NCBI RefSeq assembly: GCF_002368095.1
Contig: NZ_AP018227.1
Coordinates: 484,488-548,487 of the forward strand
From: Calothrix parasitica NIES-267
Lineage (GTDB): Bacteria; Cyanobacteriota; Cyanobacteriia; Cyanobacteriales; Nostocaceae
Direction: 5' to 3'
DNA length: 64,000 nt
Below, one piece after another: positions 37,628-47,421 of this stretch. Positions within the stretch are counted from its first letter, which is position 1, and each line of letters starts with the position of its first letter. A program made the position numbers and the translations under genes. A model generated the notes under the pieces. The model had not been told where the DNA came from. It ran no database searches and saw nothing but the letters and a program-made list of their open reading frames with translations.

Positions 37628-38971
37628 ATGAAACATTCTGATTCTCAAACAGAAAAAGTAGAAAACAACCCTCAAAAAGCTAAACAAACACCACATTTAT
37701 GGCAACGTTTGCTTTTAATATTAATACCATTAACTTTAACCATTGGTGGTGTTGCAGTACTTTACAGTTTGCTCGCTCGTGAAAAAAAAACACCTTCATC
37801 TACTACCGTACAACAAGCTCCATTATCTGTTGAGCTAGCTCAAGCAGAACCGGGTCAAATCAAAGAGAGTTCAGAATTCATTGCTAGCTTACAATCGCTA
37901 CGTTCGGCTAGTATTCAAGCTACAACTGAAGGGAAAGTTTCCCAAATCTTTGTCAAAAAAGGAAACCAAGTTGCAGCACAAGCTCCTTTAATAGAAATTA
38001 AACCCGAGCTACAACCTACTCAAGTGAGTAATAGCAATAATAATAGAAGCGCTAGTTTACAAAAAATTAAATTACAATTACAAAATGCTCGTAATACACT
38101 TCAAGAATTAGAAGCTCAACATTTATCAAAACTACAAAACGTGAGGTTGAATCAAGAAAATTACGAAAAATATTCTAATTTAGCCGCACAAGGTGCTGTG
38201 TCCAAGTTAACTAAAGATGAATACGCTCAAAAGCTTCAAGCAGCAAAACTTGAATTTAATAGTTTAGATGCCAAAATAAAAACACAGCAAGCAACTGTAT
38301 CTAACTTAGAAAAAGAATCTCAGCAAGCACAATTAAATCCTGTAAATAAGCTTTCCGCACCTAACACACCGAAAAAAAATCAACAGTACAGAATTAATGC
38401 TCCTTTTAAAGGTAGCGTAGCAAATATTTCAGTAAAAGTTGGAGATTTAGTTAAACCTTCAACTAGAGTTATTACAGTTAATCAAAACCAACCTTTAGAA
38501 GTTGATATTCCAGTTCCTGTTGAACATAAAACACAGCTAAGTAAAGGAATGTTAGTAGAAATAATTAATGCTAAAAGTCAAAATATAGGTACGGGTAAAG
38601 TATTTTTTATTTCGCCAGAAGTCAATTCTAATACTAACACCGTATTAGTCAAAGCCTTATTTGACAACCCACAAGGGAAGATGCAAGCGGGACAATTTGC
38701 AAAAGCTAGGATTAATTGGAATCAACATTCTGGGTTATTAATTCCTACTACAGCAGTTTTTCGTATCGCTGGGGAAGCATTTGTGTATGTAGCTGAAAAA
38801 TTAAATAGTACCGCAGCGACTTCTCAATTAGTAGCGAAGCAGAAGCAGGTAAAGCTAGGTAAAATCATAGACAATAAGTATCAAGTTATTGAAGGGTTGC
38901 AACCAGGAGAAAAAGTTGTGGTTTCTAAATTATTGAATATCAAAAGTGGTGATGTTTTGATAGTTCAATAA
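37628..38971 (+). CDS. HlyD/RND-type periplasmic adaptor subunit
   Basis: 447 aa. A single membrane helix at about residues 26-50 (LLILIPLTLTIGGVAVLYSLLA) anchors it. The lipoyl half-motifs are FIASLQSLRSASIQATTEGKV and later INAPFKGSVANISVKVGDLV; between them lies an alpha-helical hairpin (QLQNARNTLQELEAQ ... LDAKIKTQQATVSNLEKE). Beta-barrel and membrane-proximal domains follow (GQFAKARINWNQHSGLLIPTTAVF). It links an inner-membrane pump to an outer-membrane channel, but no pump gene is adjacent, so the partner must be elsewhere. The stop overlaps a convergent small ORF by seven bases. Confidence 0.9.
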   Translation: MKHSDSQTEKVENNPQKAKQTPHLWQRLLLILIPLTLTIGGVAVLYSLLAREKKTPSSTTVQQAPLSVELAQAEPGQIKESSEFIASLQSLRSASIQATTEGKVSQIFVKKGNQVAAQAPLIEIKPELQPTQVSNSNNNRSASLQKIKLQLQNARNTLQELEAQHLSKLQNVRLNQENYEKYSNLAAQGAVSKLTKDEYAQKLQAAKLEFNSLDAKIKTQQATVSNLEKESQQAQLNPVNKLSAPNTPKKNQQYRINAPFKGSVANISVKVGDLVKPSTRVITVNQNQPLEVDIPVPVEHKTQLSKGMLVEIINAKSQNIGTGKVFFISPEVNSNTNTVLVKALFDNPQGKMQAGQFAKARINWNQHSGLLIPTTAVFRIAGEAFVYVAEKLNSTAATSQLVAKQKQVKLGKIIDNKYQVIEGLQPGEKVVVSKLLNIKSGDVLIVQ

Positions 38972-39135
38972 TTTTTATTTGACTCAGTAATATTTTTTCG
39001 TACAATCAGAGTCGCAATTCCCACTATTAAAAAAGATACACCCCACCACAAAGAATCACCGGGAAGAGCTTTCAGCAAAAGCGTAGTAAATCCAGAGCTT
39101 ACCAGCGACCATCCTATCGTTGTTTGAGAACCCAT
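38965..39135 (-). CDS. small two-helix membrane protein
   Basis: 56 aa, below common ORF cut-offs. Two hydrophobic stretches (WSLVSSGFTTLLLKAL and WWGVSFLIVGIATLIV) separated by PGDSL, with a basic C-terminal side: a probable membrane hairpin. ATG at 39135; its 3' end overlaps the end of the convergent adaptor gene by seven bases. No family name is claimed. Confidence 0.5.
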   Translation of the reverse strand: MGSQTTIGWSLVSSGFTTLLLKALPGDSLWWGVSFLIVGIATLIVRKNITESNKNY

Positions 39136-39555
39136 TTAATTAGTTTTTAGTCGTTATTTACTTATCTAAGAATAATTCTTTATTTAAAAAAAATAATCTG
39201 CTAAAAGCATTAGAGTATAACTGGTCTAAAGTCTTAGTTGATAGAGTTTTTACCTACGGCCATAAATTATATTTAGTTTTGAGTTGCGGTAATCTATTTA
39301 TTCAAAAACAATTGAAAATAATAAAAAAGTTGGGTTCATCTATCCCCCAATTACTTAAATATCCCGAGTTCATCATCTTTAAGTAACTTTGAGCCATTCA
39401 ATATATAATACAATACGCTAATATTTTGTTTTGCCAGATTTAGGTGACTTGGGTTATATTATTCAACCTGTATGCAAATCCTTCAAATGTGTCCGCAAAA
39501 GGTTCCTTAATGACCAAAAACATATATCATACAGATAAATTAATAGAAATTAACA
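39136..39555. other. AT-rich intergenic region
   Basis: About 420 bp with no recognisable gene or repeat. Confidence 0.4.
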
Positions 39556-39966
39556 ATGGTAGAACCTCCAATTAAAAAATCTGACCGTAAGCCAAAGCCG
39601 GAAACCGAGACAGGTAATGAAGTTACCGTTCAAAGTACTCCCCAGAAGAAGAGTTTTGCCCCTCCGATAAAAAAAGACCCTAAAGATAGGGAGAACAGTA
39701 ACGATAGAGATAGAGATAGAGATAGAAGTAAAGGCAGAGGTAAAGATAAAGGTAGAGGTAGAAAATCTTCTGGAAGAGACGAGGTAAAAGCTGGGGTGAA
39801 TCCTGCATTAGCACGTCCCCCCAAGCCAAGTAAACCTCCCGTAAAGGTTGAACCTGAACCGGAAGAAGCTTCCGAAACCGTAGGAGAAGAATCTCAAGAT
39901 TCGACCGAACCAGCAACGGAAGTTGTAGGAGAAGAATCTCAAGATTCAACTGAAGCACAAAATTAA
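39556..39966 (+). CDS. low-complexity charged protein, intrinsically disordered
   Basis: 136 aa with no hydrophobic core. It has an acidic/basic alternating DRDRDRDRSKGRGKDKGRGR stretch in the middle, a Pro/Lys-rich segment (ARPPKPSKPPVKVEPEPEE), and two copies of VGEESQDSTE near the C-terminus. It looks like an RNA- or membrane-binding disordered protein. Function unknown. Codon use is normal for the region, and the start ATG gives MVEPPIKKSDRKP. Confidence 0.6.
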   Translation: MVEPPIKKSDRKPKPETETGNEVTVQSTPQKKSFAPPIKKDPKDRENSNDRDRDRDRSKGRGKDKGRGRKSSGRDEVKAGVNPALARPPKPSKPPVKVEPEPEEASETVGEESQDSTEPATEVVGEESQDSTEAQN

Positions 39967-40130
39967 TAAAACATATGCTTTTAGTTTTGATAAGGAGATA
40001 GAAGGGAAAAGGGAAGAGGTAAGGGGTAAGAGGTAAGAAGTTATAAATTCTTTATTAAAAACTCTTCCACTATTAGCTTAAATATACAAGCCTATTACCT
40101 TTCACCCTTTACCCTTTACTCGGTTTCTCC

Positions 40131-42872
40131 TCATTTCTTGAGACGTTCTCCAAATTTGATTAATCTTTCAATCATCGAAAGACGGTTTTCCCATACTCTT
40201 GTTTGATAGGGATTGTTTACAGCGTGTTGACGGACTAAAACTCTGAATTGAGATTGAAAGCGAGTTAATGATGCTTTTGCTGTTTGTAAGTTCGCTGTGG
40301 ATGAAGATTTAGCAAGCTGATCTAAAGCGCTTTGTAAGACTTCTGCTTGATTCTTCAGTTCCGAAATTTGATTAGCAGACATTTCTAGCTGCTGATTTTG
40401 CAATGCAAATTCCCATTCTTTTTGTAAGGAAGCGTAGCGTAAAGCTGCTGTTTTGTATGGTTGACGGTAAGGAATTGGTTCGTCTTTAACTTTATTACCT
40501 TGAGTATTGCTGAAAACTTGCTGTAGCTGTTGATTTTTTAGATTTTCGGCCGCAAATAATGCATAACCACCTACCGGTAAATCTCTAATCAATTGTAATT
40601 GGTCAAAAGCTCCTAAAGTCGGTAAATTCAACAAACGAATTCCCGGAACTAACAAAGTAGAGCCAAGCTTTTTCGATACAATCCAAGGCTGTGCTAACCT
40701 GCTGAAAGTTGGGGTGTCTAAGGCGTAAGTCATAGGCACAATTAGGTCGATATCGCCTCGTTTTGCCCAAACTTCCCAATGTTGCTGTAATTTTCTAATC
40801 CTTTCTTGTTCCGGTAAAGGAAATACTGCGACGGACATAATTAAATCGGATTTCTTTTGTCGCATTTTTTGTGAAACTTGAGCGACAAAGCTATCTATTT
40901 GTTGAGTACGAAATGCAGTCCATTTTTGCCAGATACTGCGTTGACGTGGCGAAATTTTTTTCGGGTCTACTCCGTAACGCTCTTTAAATAAGCTTCTTGC
41001 TGCTTTACCGTAACCGTAGCTGCGATTTCTTTGATGGTCTTGAAAAGGATAACGAATATAGTCTAAATGTAAACCGTCTACATCGTAGCGAGTCACGATT
41101 TCTTCGTATTGGTTTAATAAATACTGTCTCAATTGAGGATTTGCAGGGTCAAAGAATGGTTTATTTTGACCTTGAGGAATCATTTTCCCACGTCTATCGT
41201 AACCAGCCCAATCTGGATGAGCAGCAAGCACCGGGCCGGGATAGTTGGGATTAATACCTAGAATTTTATTGTGTCGTTGGTTTCCTGCTGCAAAAACCCA
41301 TACCCAAGCATGTAATTCCATACCTCTATCATGGGCTAGTTTTACAGCAGACTTTAATGGGTCCCAGTTACGAGTTAAAGGATTTTGTTGAGGTGCTACT
41401 TTACTCGGGTAAACTGTATAACCAGCATTAATAGTTTCAAAAAATACCGTATTAATTCCCGCTTGGGAAAGTCTATCAAAAACTTTAGCTAATCCTTGTT
41501 CGCTTCTTGCTTTAACAATGGTTCCCCTATCAAGCCAAATTGCTCGAATTTCCGGTTGAGCAAATCTTTTTTTGGTTGGAAACTGATTCCATAAAGAATT
41601 TTTTGCTAATAACCATTGTTTGCGAGCTTCTGCATATTTTCTTTTCGCTACCAACTGGGGTAATCTCCAGACAATTTCTTTAGCTTGAGATATCACCTGT
41701 TGGTTGCTCAAAGTCAATACTCCCGGTTGACTGGATGCAAATTCTGCTGTTTGAGCTTGTGCTGTTGGAGTTCCAGTTTCCTTGTTTGTTGCAGCAACTG
41801 CTAAATTTGCGCTTTCAACTCGACCAATTAATTTTAGTAATTCCTGCTGTAATGCTAATGTTTCTCTGCGACTAATTGGTTTACGCGAACCGGGTTTGAC
41901 ATCAAGACGTACCTTATCTTGCAAATTATCTATTGCTTCATCGGATAGGTTATCGGAACGTCTGAAGTTGATATTCGGAGCAGGTTTACTGGAAGTAGCA
42001 GCAGTAATTTTGAAAGGAGTAAAATTTGGACTTGTTCCTGTTGGAGAACTAATCGAATTGGTCGCAGGTTTCCGAGCGACAACTGAAGTAGAACATTCAG
42101 AAGCAGCACCTCGAATAGTTTTAGCAGCATTAGGAGAATCTGTATGACGCTTCAAAGCAGCTTCTAACCAAGCACTGTCTAAATTAGAATTTGCAGCGCT
42201 ATCTACTCCCCATCTCCAACCAAAAAAAGTAGACCGTGAAGTGGCTAAAACAGCTACAGAGTTATTCTCTTTTGATTCCCACAGTGCAGCTGCTTGACTA
42301 GCTGAATTAGGAACTACTACACCACCACGGACTTCTCCAATTAAGTTTTTTTTATTAGCCCATCGCTGTAGTTTTTCTTTAGAAGGTTGGATTTTTTGCG
42401 GTGTATTTAAACTGAACCCCCAATAACCTCCCAAAATATTTTTAATTAAACGACGTACTCCCGGTGCAGACAAACTTCCTACCGGACCGCTCGCAATTAC
42501 CCGTCCACCTTTACCTACCCATTCTTCCAAACTAATTGCTTGAGATGGAGTCAATTTTTCCACATTGGGTAAAAATAATACCGTGCGGTTTCCCCAATCA
42601 GCAGTATTTACAACGTTATCTAGAGAAATCACGCAGTAATTAACTCCTGCTTGTTCAAGACGAGTAGTTATACCTTTCCACTGGCTGGCATTTTCACGAC
42701 TTTGAATTACGCTGATAACAGGCTCAGTTGCTGCTGTTGCAGGCAAAGTATTTAATAAATTACTAAATAAAGTACAAGCTAAAAACTGACATTTGAAAAA
42801 TAATAATCCGGTTTTGATAGATTTAATAGATTTTAACTTTACTTTTCTGATTCCTTTAACTTGCTTTATCAC
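40131..42872 (-). CDS. GHL10-family glycoside hydrolase-like protein, exported
   Basis: 913 aa. An N-terminal hydrophobic signal lies around residues 20-45. Residues about 50-270 form a domain resembling a glutamine-amidotransferase-like fold (VLFLPNVEKLTPSQAISLEEWVGKGGRVIASGP). A low-complexity linker leads to the GHL10 (DUF187) TIM barrel from about 445 to 760: EIRAIWLDRGTIV, NTVFFETINAGYTVYPS, ELHAWVWVFAAGN, DVDGLHLDYIRYPF and LIVPMTYALDTPTF. A helical C-terminal region follows. Probably acts on cell-surface polysaccharide; the substrate is unknown. Confidence 0.85.
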   Translation of the reverse strand: MIKQVKGIRKVKLKSIKSIKTGLLFFKCQFLACTLFSNLLNTLPATAATEPVISVIQSRENASQWKGITTRLEQAGVNYCVISLDNVVNTADWGNRTVLFLPNVEKLTPSQAISLEEWVGKGGRVIASGPVGSLSAPGVRRLIKNILGGYWGFSLNTPQKIQPSKEKLQRWANKKNLIGEVRGGVVVPNSASQAAALWESKENNSVAVLATSRSTFFGWRWGVDSAANSNLDSAWLEAALKRHTDSPNAAKTIRGAASECSTSVVARKPATNSISSPTGTSPNFTPFKITAATSSKPAPNINFRRSDNLSDEAIDNLQDKVRLDVKPGSRKPISRRETLALQQELLKLIGRVESANLAVAATNKETGTPTAQAQTAEFASSQPGVLTLSNQQVISQAKEIVWRLPQLVAKRKYAEARKQWLLAKNSLWNQFPTKKRFAQPEIRAIWLDRGTIVKARSEQGLAKVFDRLSQAGINTVFFETINAGYTVYPSKVAPQQNPLTRNWDPLKSAVKLAHDRGMELHAWVWVFAAGNQRHNKILGINPNYPGPVLAAHPDWAGYDRRGKMIPQGQNKPFFDPANPQLRQYLLNQYEEIVTRYDVDGLHLDYIRYPFQDHQRNRSYGYGKAARSLFKERYGVDPKKISPRQRSIWQKWTAFRTQQIDSFVAQVSQKMRQKKSDLIMSVAVFPLPEQERIRKLQQHWEVWAKRGDIDLIVPMTYALDTPTFSRLAQPWIVSKKLGSTLLVPGIRLLNLPTLGAFDQLQLIRDLPVGGYALFAAENLKNQQLQQVFSNTQGNKVKDEPIPYRQPYKTAALRYASLQKEWEFALQNQQLEMSANQISELKNQAEVLQSALDQLAKSSSTANLQTAKASLTRFQSQFRVLVRQHAVNNPYQTRVWENRLSMIERLIKFGERLKK

Positions 42873-42960
42873 TACTTATTCCCCAATTAGATTTTGGCAA
42901 CGGATGATTTTGGCAACGGATGTTTTTTAATTTTGAAAACAGATATGTTTCTTTATTAAC

Positions 42961-43064
42961 TGGTTCCCAGTCTCTGGCTGGGAACCCATTGCTTAAGGCT
43001 CTGCCTTGCATCTTCTATTGAGGCAGAGTCTCAAAGACTGTATTCCCAGGTAGAACCTGGGAAC
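42961..43064. repeat. three-hairpin repeat with GGTTCCCAG ends
   Basis: GGTTCCCAG/CTGGGAACC (42962-42986), AAGGCTCTGCCTT paired with GAGGCAGAGTCT in the centre, then TTCCCAGG/CCTGGGAA (43043-43063). The ends are also mutually complementary, so a large cruciform is possible. The remainder of 42873-43172 has no gene. Confidence 0.65.
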
Positions 43065-43172
43065 AAGAACAACTAAAAACAGATTGCGAACAATTATTTA
43101 GTAAATTAAATAAATAAATAAAATCAGTTACCATCTAATAGTTACTAACCTCTAACTAGTAACAACTAATAA

Positions 43173-44492
43173 CTATCTAATACAAACCTTGATTAACTCT
43201 TCAACATTGGTCACAGGATAAATTTTTGTATTTAAAGTATCAGCTACTTCTTCTACTGTAGTGTCATCGAGAAAAATCAATTCTCCATGCTTTAACATTA
43301 CAGTTGGAAGTAAAATCCCATCACCTAAATCTTCATTTTGCAATTTCAAAAGTAAATCGTGACCGGTTAATAAACCCGTAACGCTAATATTTTGTCCCCA
43401 ATAATCGCTAGATAAAGCCTGCATATTCACAGATAAACCTTCTACAGAATTTAACTGTTTGACAAGAGGTTGAAAAGCCCGCTCAACTGCATTTCCGACT
43501 ACCCAAGTTAAATTTCTTGATTTAACTTTTTCTGGTAATAACTCTTGTGCTGTTTGCAAAAACTCCTTGATAAACAAACGAATTGAACCAACACCATTAT
43601 CAATTTGCGGATAATCTTCGTATTCAGCTTCACATGGTAGTTCCTCACCTGCAATCAAAAACCATTCATCAGCTAACCAAATGCAATTTGAGCCAACACT
43701 TGCTTTTAATTCTTGCTGCAACTTCCGCACTTGAGTAATTACTTCTCGTCCTTTTTCCCTTGTCACTGGTACTAATTCATCCTCTTGAGGACGAAACCGT
43801 GTTAAACCCACCGGTACCACAGCAACAGAAGCAACCGCAGGCAATTCTCCAGTATGAAAAGACGCTAAGTCGCGCAGAGTTTTTTCTAAGTGTACGCCAT
43901 CATTGATACCAGGGCAAACAACTACCTGTGCGTGAATTTGTAACCGTCTTTCTTGAAACCACTTGATATTATCAAGAATCTCACCCGCGCGTTGATTTTT
44001 TAGCAATCTAATTCTTACTTCGGGTTCGGTAGCATGAACCGATACATACAGAGGTGACAACCGCATCTGCTCTATTCTTTCCCATTCCCGCTGCGGTAGA
44101 TTCGTTAAAGTTAGATAGGAACCATACAAAAAACTTAAGCGATAATCATCATCTTTAAAGTAAAGACTAGAGCGTTTCCCTGGTGGTTGTTGGTCGATAA
44201 AACAAAAAGGACAACGATTGTTACACTGAATTAAACCATCAAAAAGTGCTGTTTCAAACTCTAAACCTAAATCATCATCGTAATCTTTTTCAATTTCTAT
44301 TTGATGAGTTTTACCTTTTTCATCTAAAATTTCTAACTCTAAGATTTCATCAGCACATAAAAACTGGTAATCAATCAAATCGCGAGGTTGCATACCATTA
44401 ATACTAACAATTGCATCACCTACTTCAAATCCAATTTCAGCACCAATAGAATCCGGTAATATTTTTGTAATACGAGCGGGATGAATATTCAT
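43173..44492 (-). CDS. PDZ/radical-SAM DUF512 oxidoreductase (TIGR03279 type)
   Basis: 439 aa. N-terminal PDZ-like domain (ARITKILPDSIGAEIGFEVGDAIVSINGM), then a cysteine cluster CNNRCPFC (Cys90, Cys94, Cys97) of CX3CX2C form followed by FIDQQPPG, and the DUF512 region with PTVMLKHGELIFLDD near the end. It belongs to a conserved family annotated as an iron-sulfur cyanobacterial oxidoreductase. The reaction is unknown; related proteins in other bacteria are linked to ribosome or tRNA biology only by inference. Full length and intact. Confidence 0.9.
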   Translation of the reverse strand: MNIHPARITKILPDSIGAEIGFEVGDAIVSINGMQPRDLIDYQFLCADEILELEILDEKGKTHQIEIEKDYDDDLGLEFETALFDGLIQCNNRCPFCFIDQQPPGKRSSLYFKDDDYRLSFLYGSYLTLTNLPQREWERIEQMRLSPLYVSVHATEPEVRIRLLKNQRAGEILDNIKWFQERRLQIHAQVVVCPGINDGVHLEKTLRDLASFHTGELPAVASVAVVPVGLTRFRPQEDELVPVTREKGREVITQVRKLQQELKASVGSNCIWLADEWFLIAGEELPCEAEYEDYPQIDNGVGSIRLFIKEFLQTAQELLPEKVKSRNLTWVVGNAVERAFQPLVKQLNSVEGLSVNMQALSSDYWGQNISVTGLLTGHDLLLKLQNEDLGDGILLPTVMLKHGELIFLDDTTVEEVADTLNTKIYPVTNVEELIKVCIR

Positions 44493-45059
44493 GATTTAAA
44501 AAGTTAGGAGTTAAGATTTAAAAGTTAAAAGTTAGTAGTATGGAGTTAATAATTAATTATTTTCGATAAGCTCAAAGTCTTTTAATTTATATTTAATAAT
44601 CTTATAAGAATATCGTATTGCGATTATATTGCTCGTTAACGAAATACAAATATTTTTTGGGGTAATTTAAGAATATAAATTAAGAATACATATAGAGGAT
44701 AATTATATAGCGTTTTTCGGTTGGGTGAAATACACCTTGGTAGACCTCACCCCCAGCCCCTCTCCCGCAATTGCTATCTCCTTACGGAGACGCTCCGCTA
44801 ACAACGGAGGGAACCTCCGCAACGCATTGCTCTCCAAGTCAGCGGAGAGGGGTGTATTCTATCCAACTGAGAAGTGCTATACACGTTAAAAACTATTGTC
44901 GTATGAAGACCTAAAATTAGATACTTTATATCAACAATATCCTACATCCTTGTTGCAATAATCAATCATAAAATAAGATTTTTGTTAAAAGAAGAGCGTG
45001 AGTATCATAATTCTTAATTCCTAACTCCTAACTCCTAACTCTTAACTCCTAACTCTTTC
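44493..45059. other. intergenic region with STRR and MITE
   Basis: No gene. It contains GTTAGGAG-type units near 44500-44545, a MITE (44706-44881), and a CCTAACT heptamer array (45010-45058) that touches the stop of uppP paralog 1. Confidence 0.65.
44706..44881. mobile_element. 176-bp MITE, TATAGC/AATACACC family, copy 2
   Basis: The 31-bp imperfect terminal repeats start TATAGC and end AATACACC on both arms (left TATAGCGTTTTTCGGTTGGG; right arm reverse-complemented TATAGCACTTCTCAGTTGGA). It lies in a TA-rich site, suggesting TA target duplication. The interior has CCTCACCCC, CCCCTCTCC and GGAGAGGGG blocks. Confidence 0.75.
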
Positions 45060-46094
45060 TTAACTATTCTCCAAAAAACCCGTAGCAATTCCACTTAATA
45101 TAACGATTCCAAATATTAATCTATACCAAACAAACATCCAGGTACTTTGAGTTTTCAGAAAGCGCAGCAAACTAGCAATAGCCAAATAAGAAAATATCGT
45201 GGAGGAAATTATTCCTGCTGCTAAGGAAACTATTTGACTTCCATCAACCCCCGCTACGAAAAAAGCCTGTAGCTGAGCTAATCCAGCTAACGAAATTGCG
45301 GGAATACCAAGTAAAAATGAAAATCTTGCTGCGGTTTCTCGTTCTAAGTTTAAAAATAATCCTGCTGTTAAAGTTGAACCCGAACGAGAGACACCGGGAA
45401 TCAACGCTAAAGCTTGAGCGACACCCACTAACAACCCGTCCAATATGACTAGATTTTCAAAGTCTCTCTGACGCTTAGTGATTTTTTCCGCTAATCCCAG
45501 AAGTATTGACATCACTATCGAAGCAATTGCGATCGCGTTCATACTTCGTAATGGAGAGTTATCAAAATCGGGTACAAAAATTTTGATAATTATTCCGCAC
45601 AGTAATATTGGTAGAGTGCCAAAAAGTATACCTACACACAACCGAAAATCAAAGTCCATGTAATCGGAAAGAGCCATTGCTCTGGTAGCACTTTTAAAAA
45701 TTCTTGACAAATCTTTCCAGAAATAACACAGTACTGCTGCAATACTTCCCAATTGAATTACCGCGCTAAAAGCTACTCCTGGATCTCCCCATCCAAGTGC
45801 TACCGGAACAGCTTTTAAATGAGCGGTACTGCTGATTGGGAAAAACTCTGTTGCACCTTGTACAAACCCCAAAAAAATTGCTTGCCAAACCTTCATATTT
45901 TGTATTCCATTAATTGCGGAATCAGGTTGGTTGGCTAAAGTTTTTAATGGATGTACAGTAATGCTGAATATGGCAGATGCTACAGCTAACAACCAGAATA
46001 ATTGACTTTGGAAAAAAGTTCGTATTCTTGTTATCACCATTGAAACAGAAGCAAATCTTACAGTTTCACGAAGCTTTTTGTCATGATTCATCAC
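45060..46094 (-). CDS. uppP: undecaprenyl-diphosphatase, paralog 1
   Basis: 344 aa. UppP/BacA recycles undecaprenyl pyrophosphate to the monophosphate carrier at the membrane for peptidoglycan and polysaccharide synthesis. The conserved catalytic blocks are FLGFVQGATEFFPISSTAHL and GVSRSGSTLTAGLFL, within eight or so membrane segments. An extra N-terminal hydrophobic segment (LFWLLAVASAIFSITVHPL) precedes the core; Met19 (46040) aligns better with the paralog start. A tandem paralog lies 364 bp upstream in the same orientation, separated by repeats. Confidence 0.92.
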   Translation of the reverse strand: MMNHDKKLRETVRFASVSMVITRIRTFFQSQLFWLLAVASAIFSITVHPLKTLANQPDSAINGIQNMKVWQAIFLGFVQGATEFFPISSTAHLKAVPVALGWGDPGVAFSAVIQLGSIAAVLCYFWKDLSRIFKSATRAMALSDYMDFDFRLCVGILFGTLPILLCGIIIKIFVPDFDNSPLRSMNAIAIASIVMSILLGLAEKITKRQRDFENLVILDGLLVGVAQALALIPGVSRSGSTLTAGLFLNLERETAARFSFLLGIPAISLAGLAQLQAFFVAGVDGSQIVSLAAGIISSTIFSYLAIASLLRFLKTQSTWMFVWYRLIFGIVILSGIATGFLENS

Positions 46095-46458
46095 AATCCG
46101 CCATTTAGATTCTAGATTTTAGATTTTGCGGAAAGCTGAGGGTGTAGACGTTCTTCCCCTCAAACTTTCCAAGACGGATTTTAGATTGAAAGTTAAAAGT
46201 TAGGAGTTAAGAGTTAGAAAATTAATATTTTACTTTATTCACCTTCCCTCTTCCCCAATTCCCAATCCTCAATCCCCAATCCCCAATCCCCAATTTATAT
46301 ATCTTGCACAAACAACTAATAGACTCAAGGCTACGACAATACAAACAGTTACCAGTTACCAGTGAACAGTGACCAGTTACTTATTCCTAACTCCTAACTC
46401 CTAACTCCTAACTTTCAATCCAAAATCCAAAATCCAAAATCCAAAATCCTAACTCTTC
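46095..46458. repeat. STRR and hairpin repeat cluster between uppP paralogs
   Basis: Successive arrays: TTTAGAT units (46104-46124); the GGAAAG/CTTTCC hairpin repeat (46122-46178); CCCAATC units (46255-46300); ACAGTTACC units (46350-46382); CCTAACT units (46386-46415); and CCAAAAT units (46420-46448). No gene. Confidence 0.8.
46122..46178. repeat. dispersed hairpin repeat, GGAAAG...CTTTCC, copy 2
   Basis: GGAAAGCTGAGGG pairs with CCCCTCAAACTTTCC around TGTAGACGTTCTT. It is the compact form of the repeat at 763-880. Confidence 0.6.
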
Positions 46459-47421
46459 TTACGCATTTTCAAGTACACCAAAAGATAATCCAGCTAAGAT
46501 AGCTATCCCAAATATTACCCGGTACCAAACGAATACCCAAGTACTTTTGGTTTTAAGAAATTCCACCAGCCAAGCAATTGCTAAATAAGAAAATATTCCG
46601 GATGATATTACACTTGCCACCAAAGTAATAATTTGGGAATTCTCAACTCCGACTTCTACTAAATCTTTAAGTGAAATTAACCCAGCTAAGGTGATAGCGG
46701 GAATCCCTAACAAAAAGGAAAATCTTGCTGCTGTTTCCCTTTCCAAACCCATGAATAATCCTGCTGTCAGAGTCGAACCGCTTCGAGAAGCTCCGGGTAC
46801 TAAAGCTAAAGCTTGAGCGCAACCCATTAATATTCCATCAACCATGGTTAATTTGTCAAAATTGCGCTGCCTGCTGCCTTTCATTTCTGCTAATCCCAAC
46901 AGTATACCCATCACAATTGAAACAACTGCTATGACTCCCATACCCCTGACAGCATTTTCATAAAACTCTTCAAAGATAATCTTGAGTAAAAGCCCTAAAA
47001 CCACTATTGGAAGGGTTCCAATCGCAATCCCCAAAGCAATACGGAAATCGGTATCTTGATAATCTTTACGTCTAATAGCAATATATGCGCCTGTAAGTAC
47101 TCGCGTTAAGTCTCCCCAAAAATACCAAAGTACGGCCACAATACTACCAAGCTGAATCACTGCGCTAAAAGCAGAACCTGGATCTCCCCAACCTAATGCG
47201 ACTGGTACGGCTTTTAAATGCGCGGTGCTACTGATAGGCAAAAATTCTGTTGCACCTTGGACAAAGCCCAAAAAGATACCTTGCCATAGGTTCATCTGCG
47301 AAGCCCCATCGGCAGCAGTACTCGCATCTTGACTCAGAACTTTTAACGGAAATGTCGCTACCGATAAAACGCCACTTCCGACCATCAATAAGGGAAATAC
47401 CAAACGTTTTGATACAGCCAT
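46459..47421 (-). CDS. uppP: undecaprenyl-diphosphatase, paralog 2
   Basis: 320 aa. Same function and motifs as its neighbour: FLGFVQGATEFLPISSTAHL and GASRSGSTLTAGLFM, here with an FLPISST form closer to the family consensus. The N-terminus has a cleavable-looking or extra membrane segment (LVFPLLMVGSGVLSVATFPLKVLS). Lesions are absent, so both copies are likely active. This tandem duplication resembles Nostocales that carry several UppP paralogs. Confidence 0.94.
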   Translation of the reverse strand: MAVSKRLVFPLLMVGSGVLSVATFPLKVLSQDASTAADGASQMNLWQGIFLGFVQGATEFLPISSTAHLKAVPVALGWGDPGSAFSAVIQLGSIVAVLWYFWGDLTRVLTGAYIAIRRKDYQDTDFRIALGIAIGTLPIVVLGLLLKIIFEEFYENAVRGMGVIAVVSIVMGILLGLAEMKGSRQRNFDKLTMVDGILMGCAQALALVPGASRSGSTLTAGLFMGLERETAARFSFLLGIPAITLAGLISLKDLVEVGVENSQIITLVASVISSGIFSYLAIAWLVEFLKTKSTWVFVWYRVIFGIAILAGLSFGVLENA

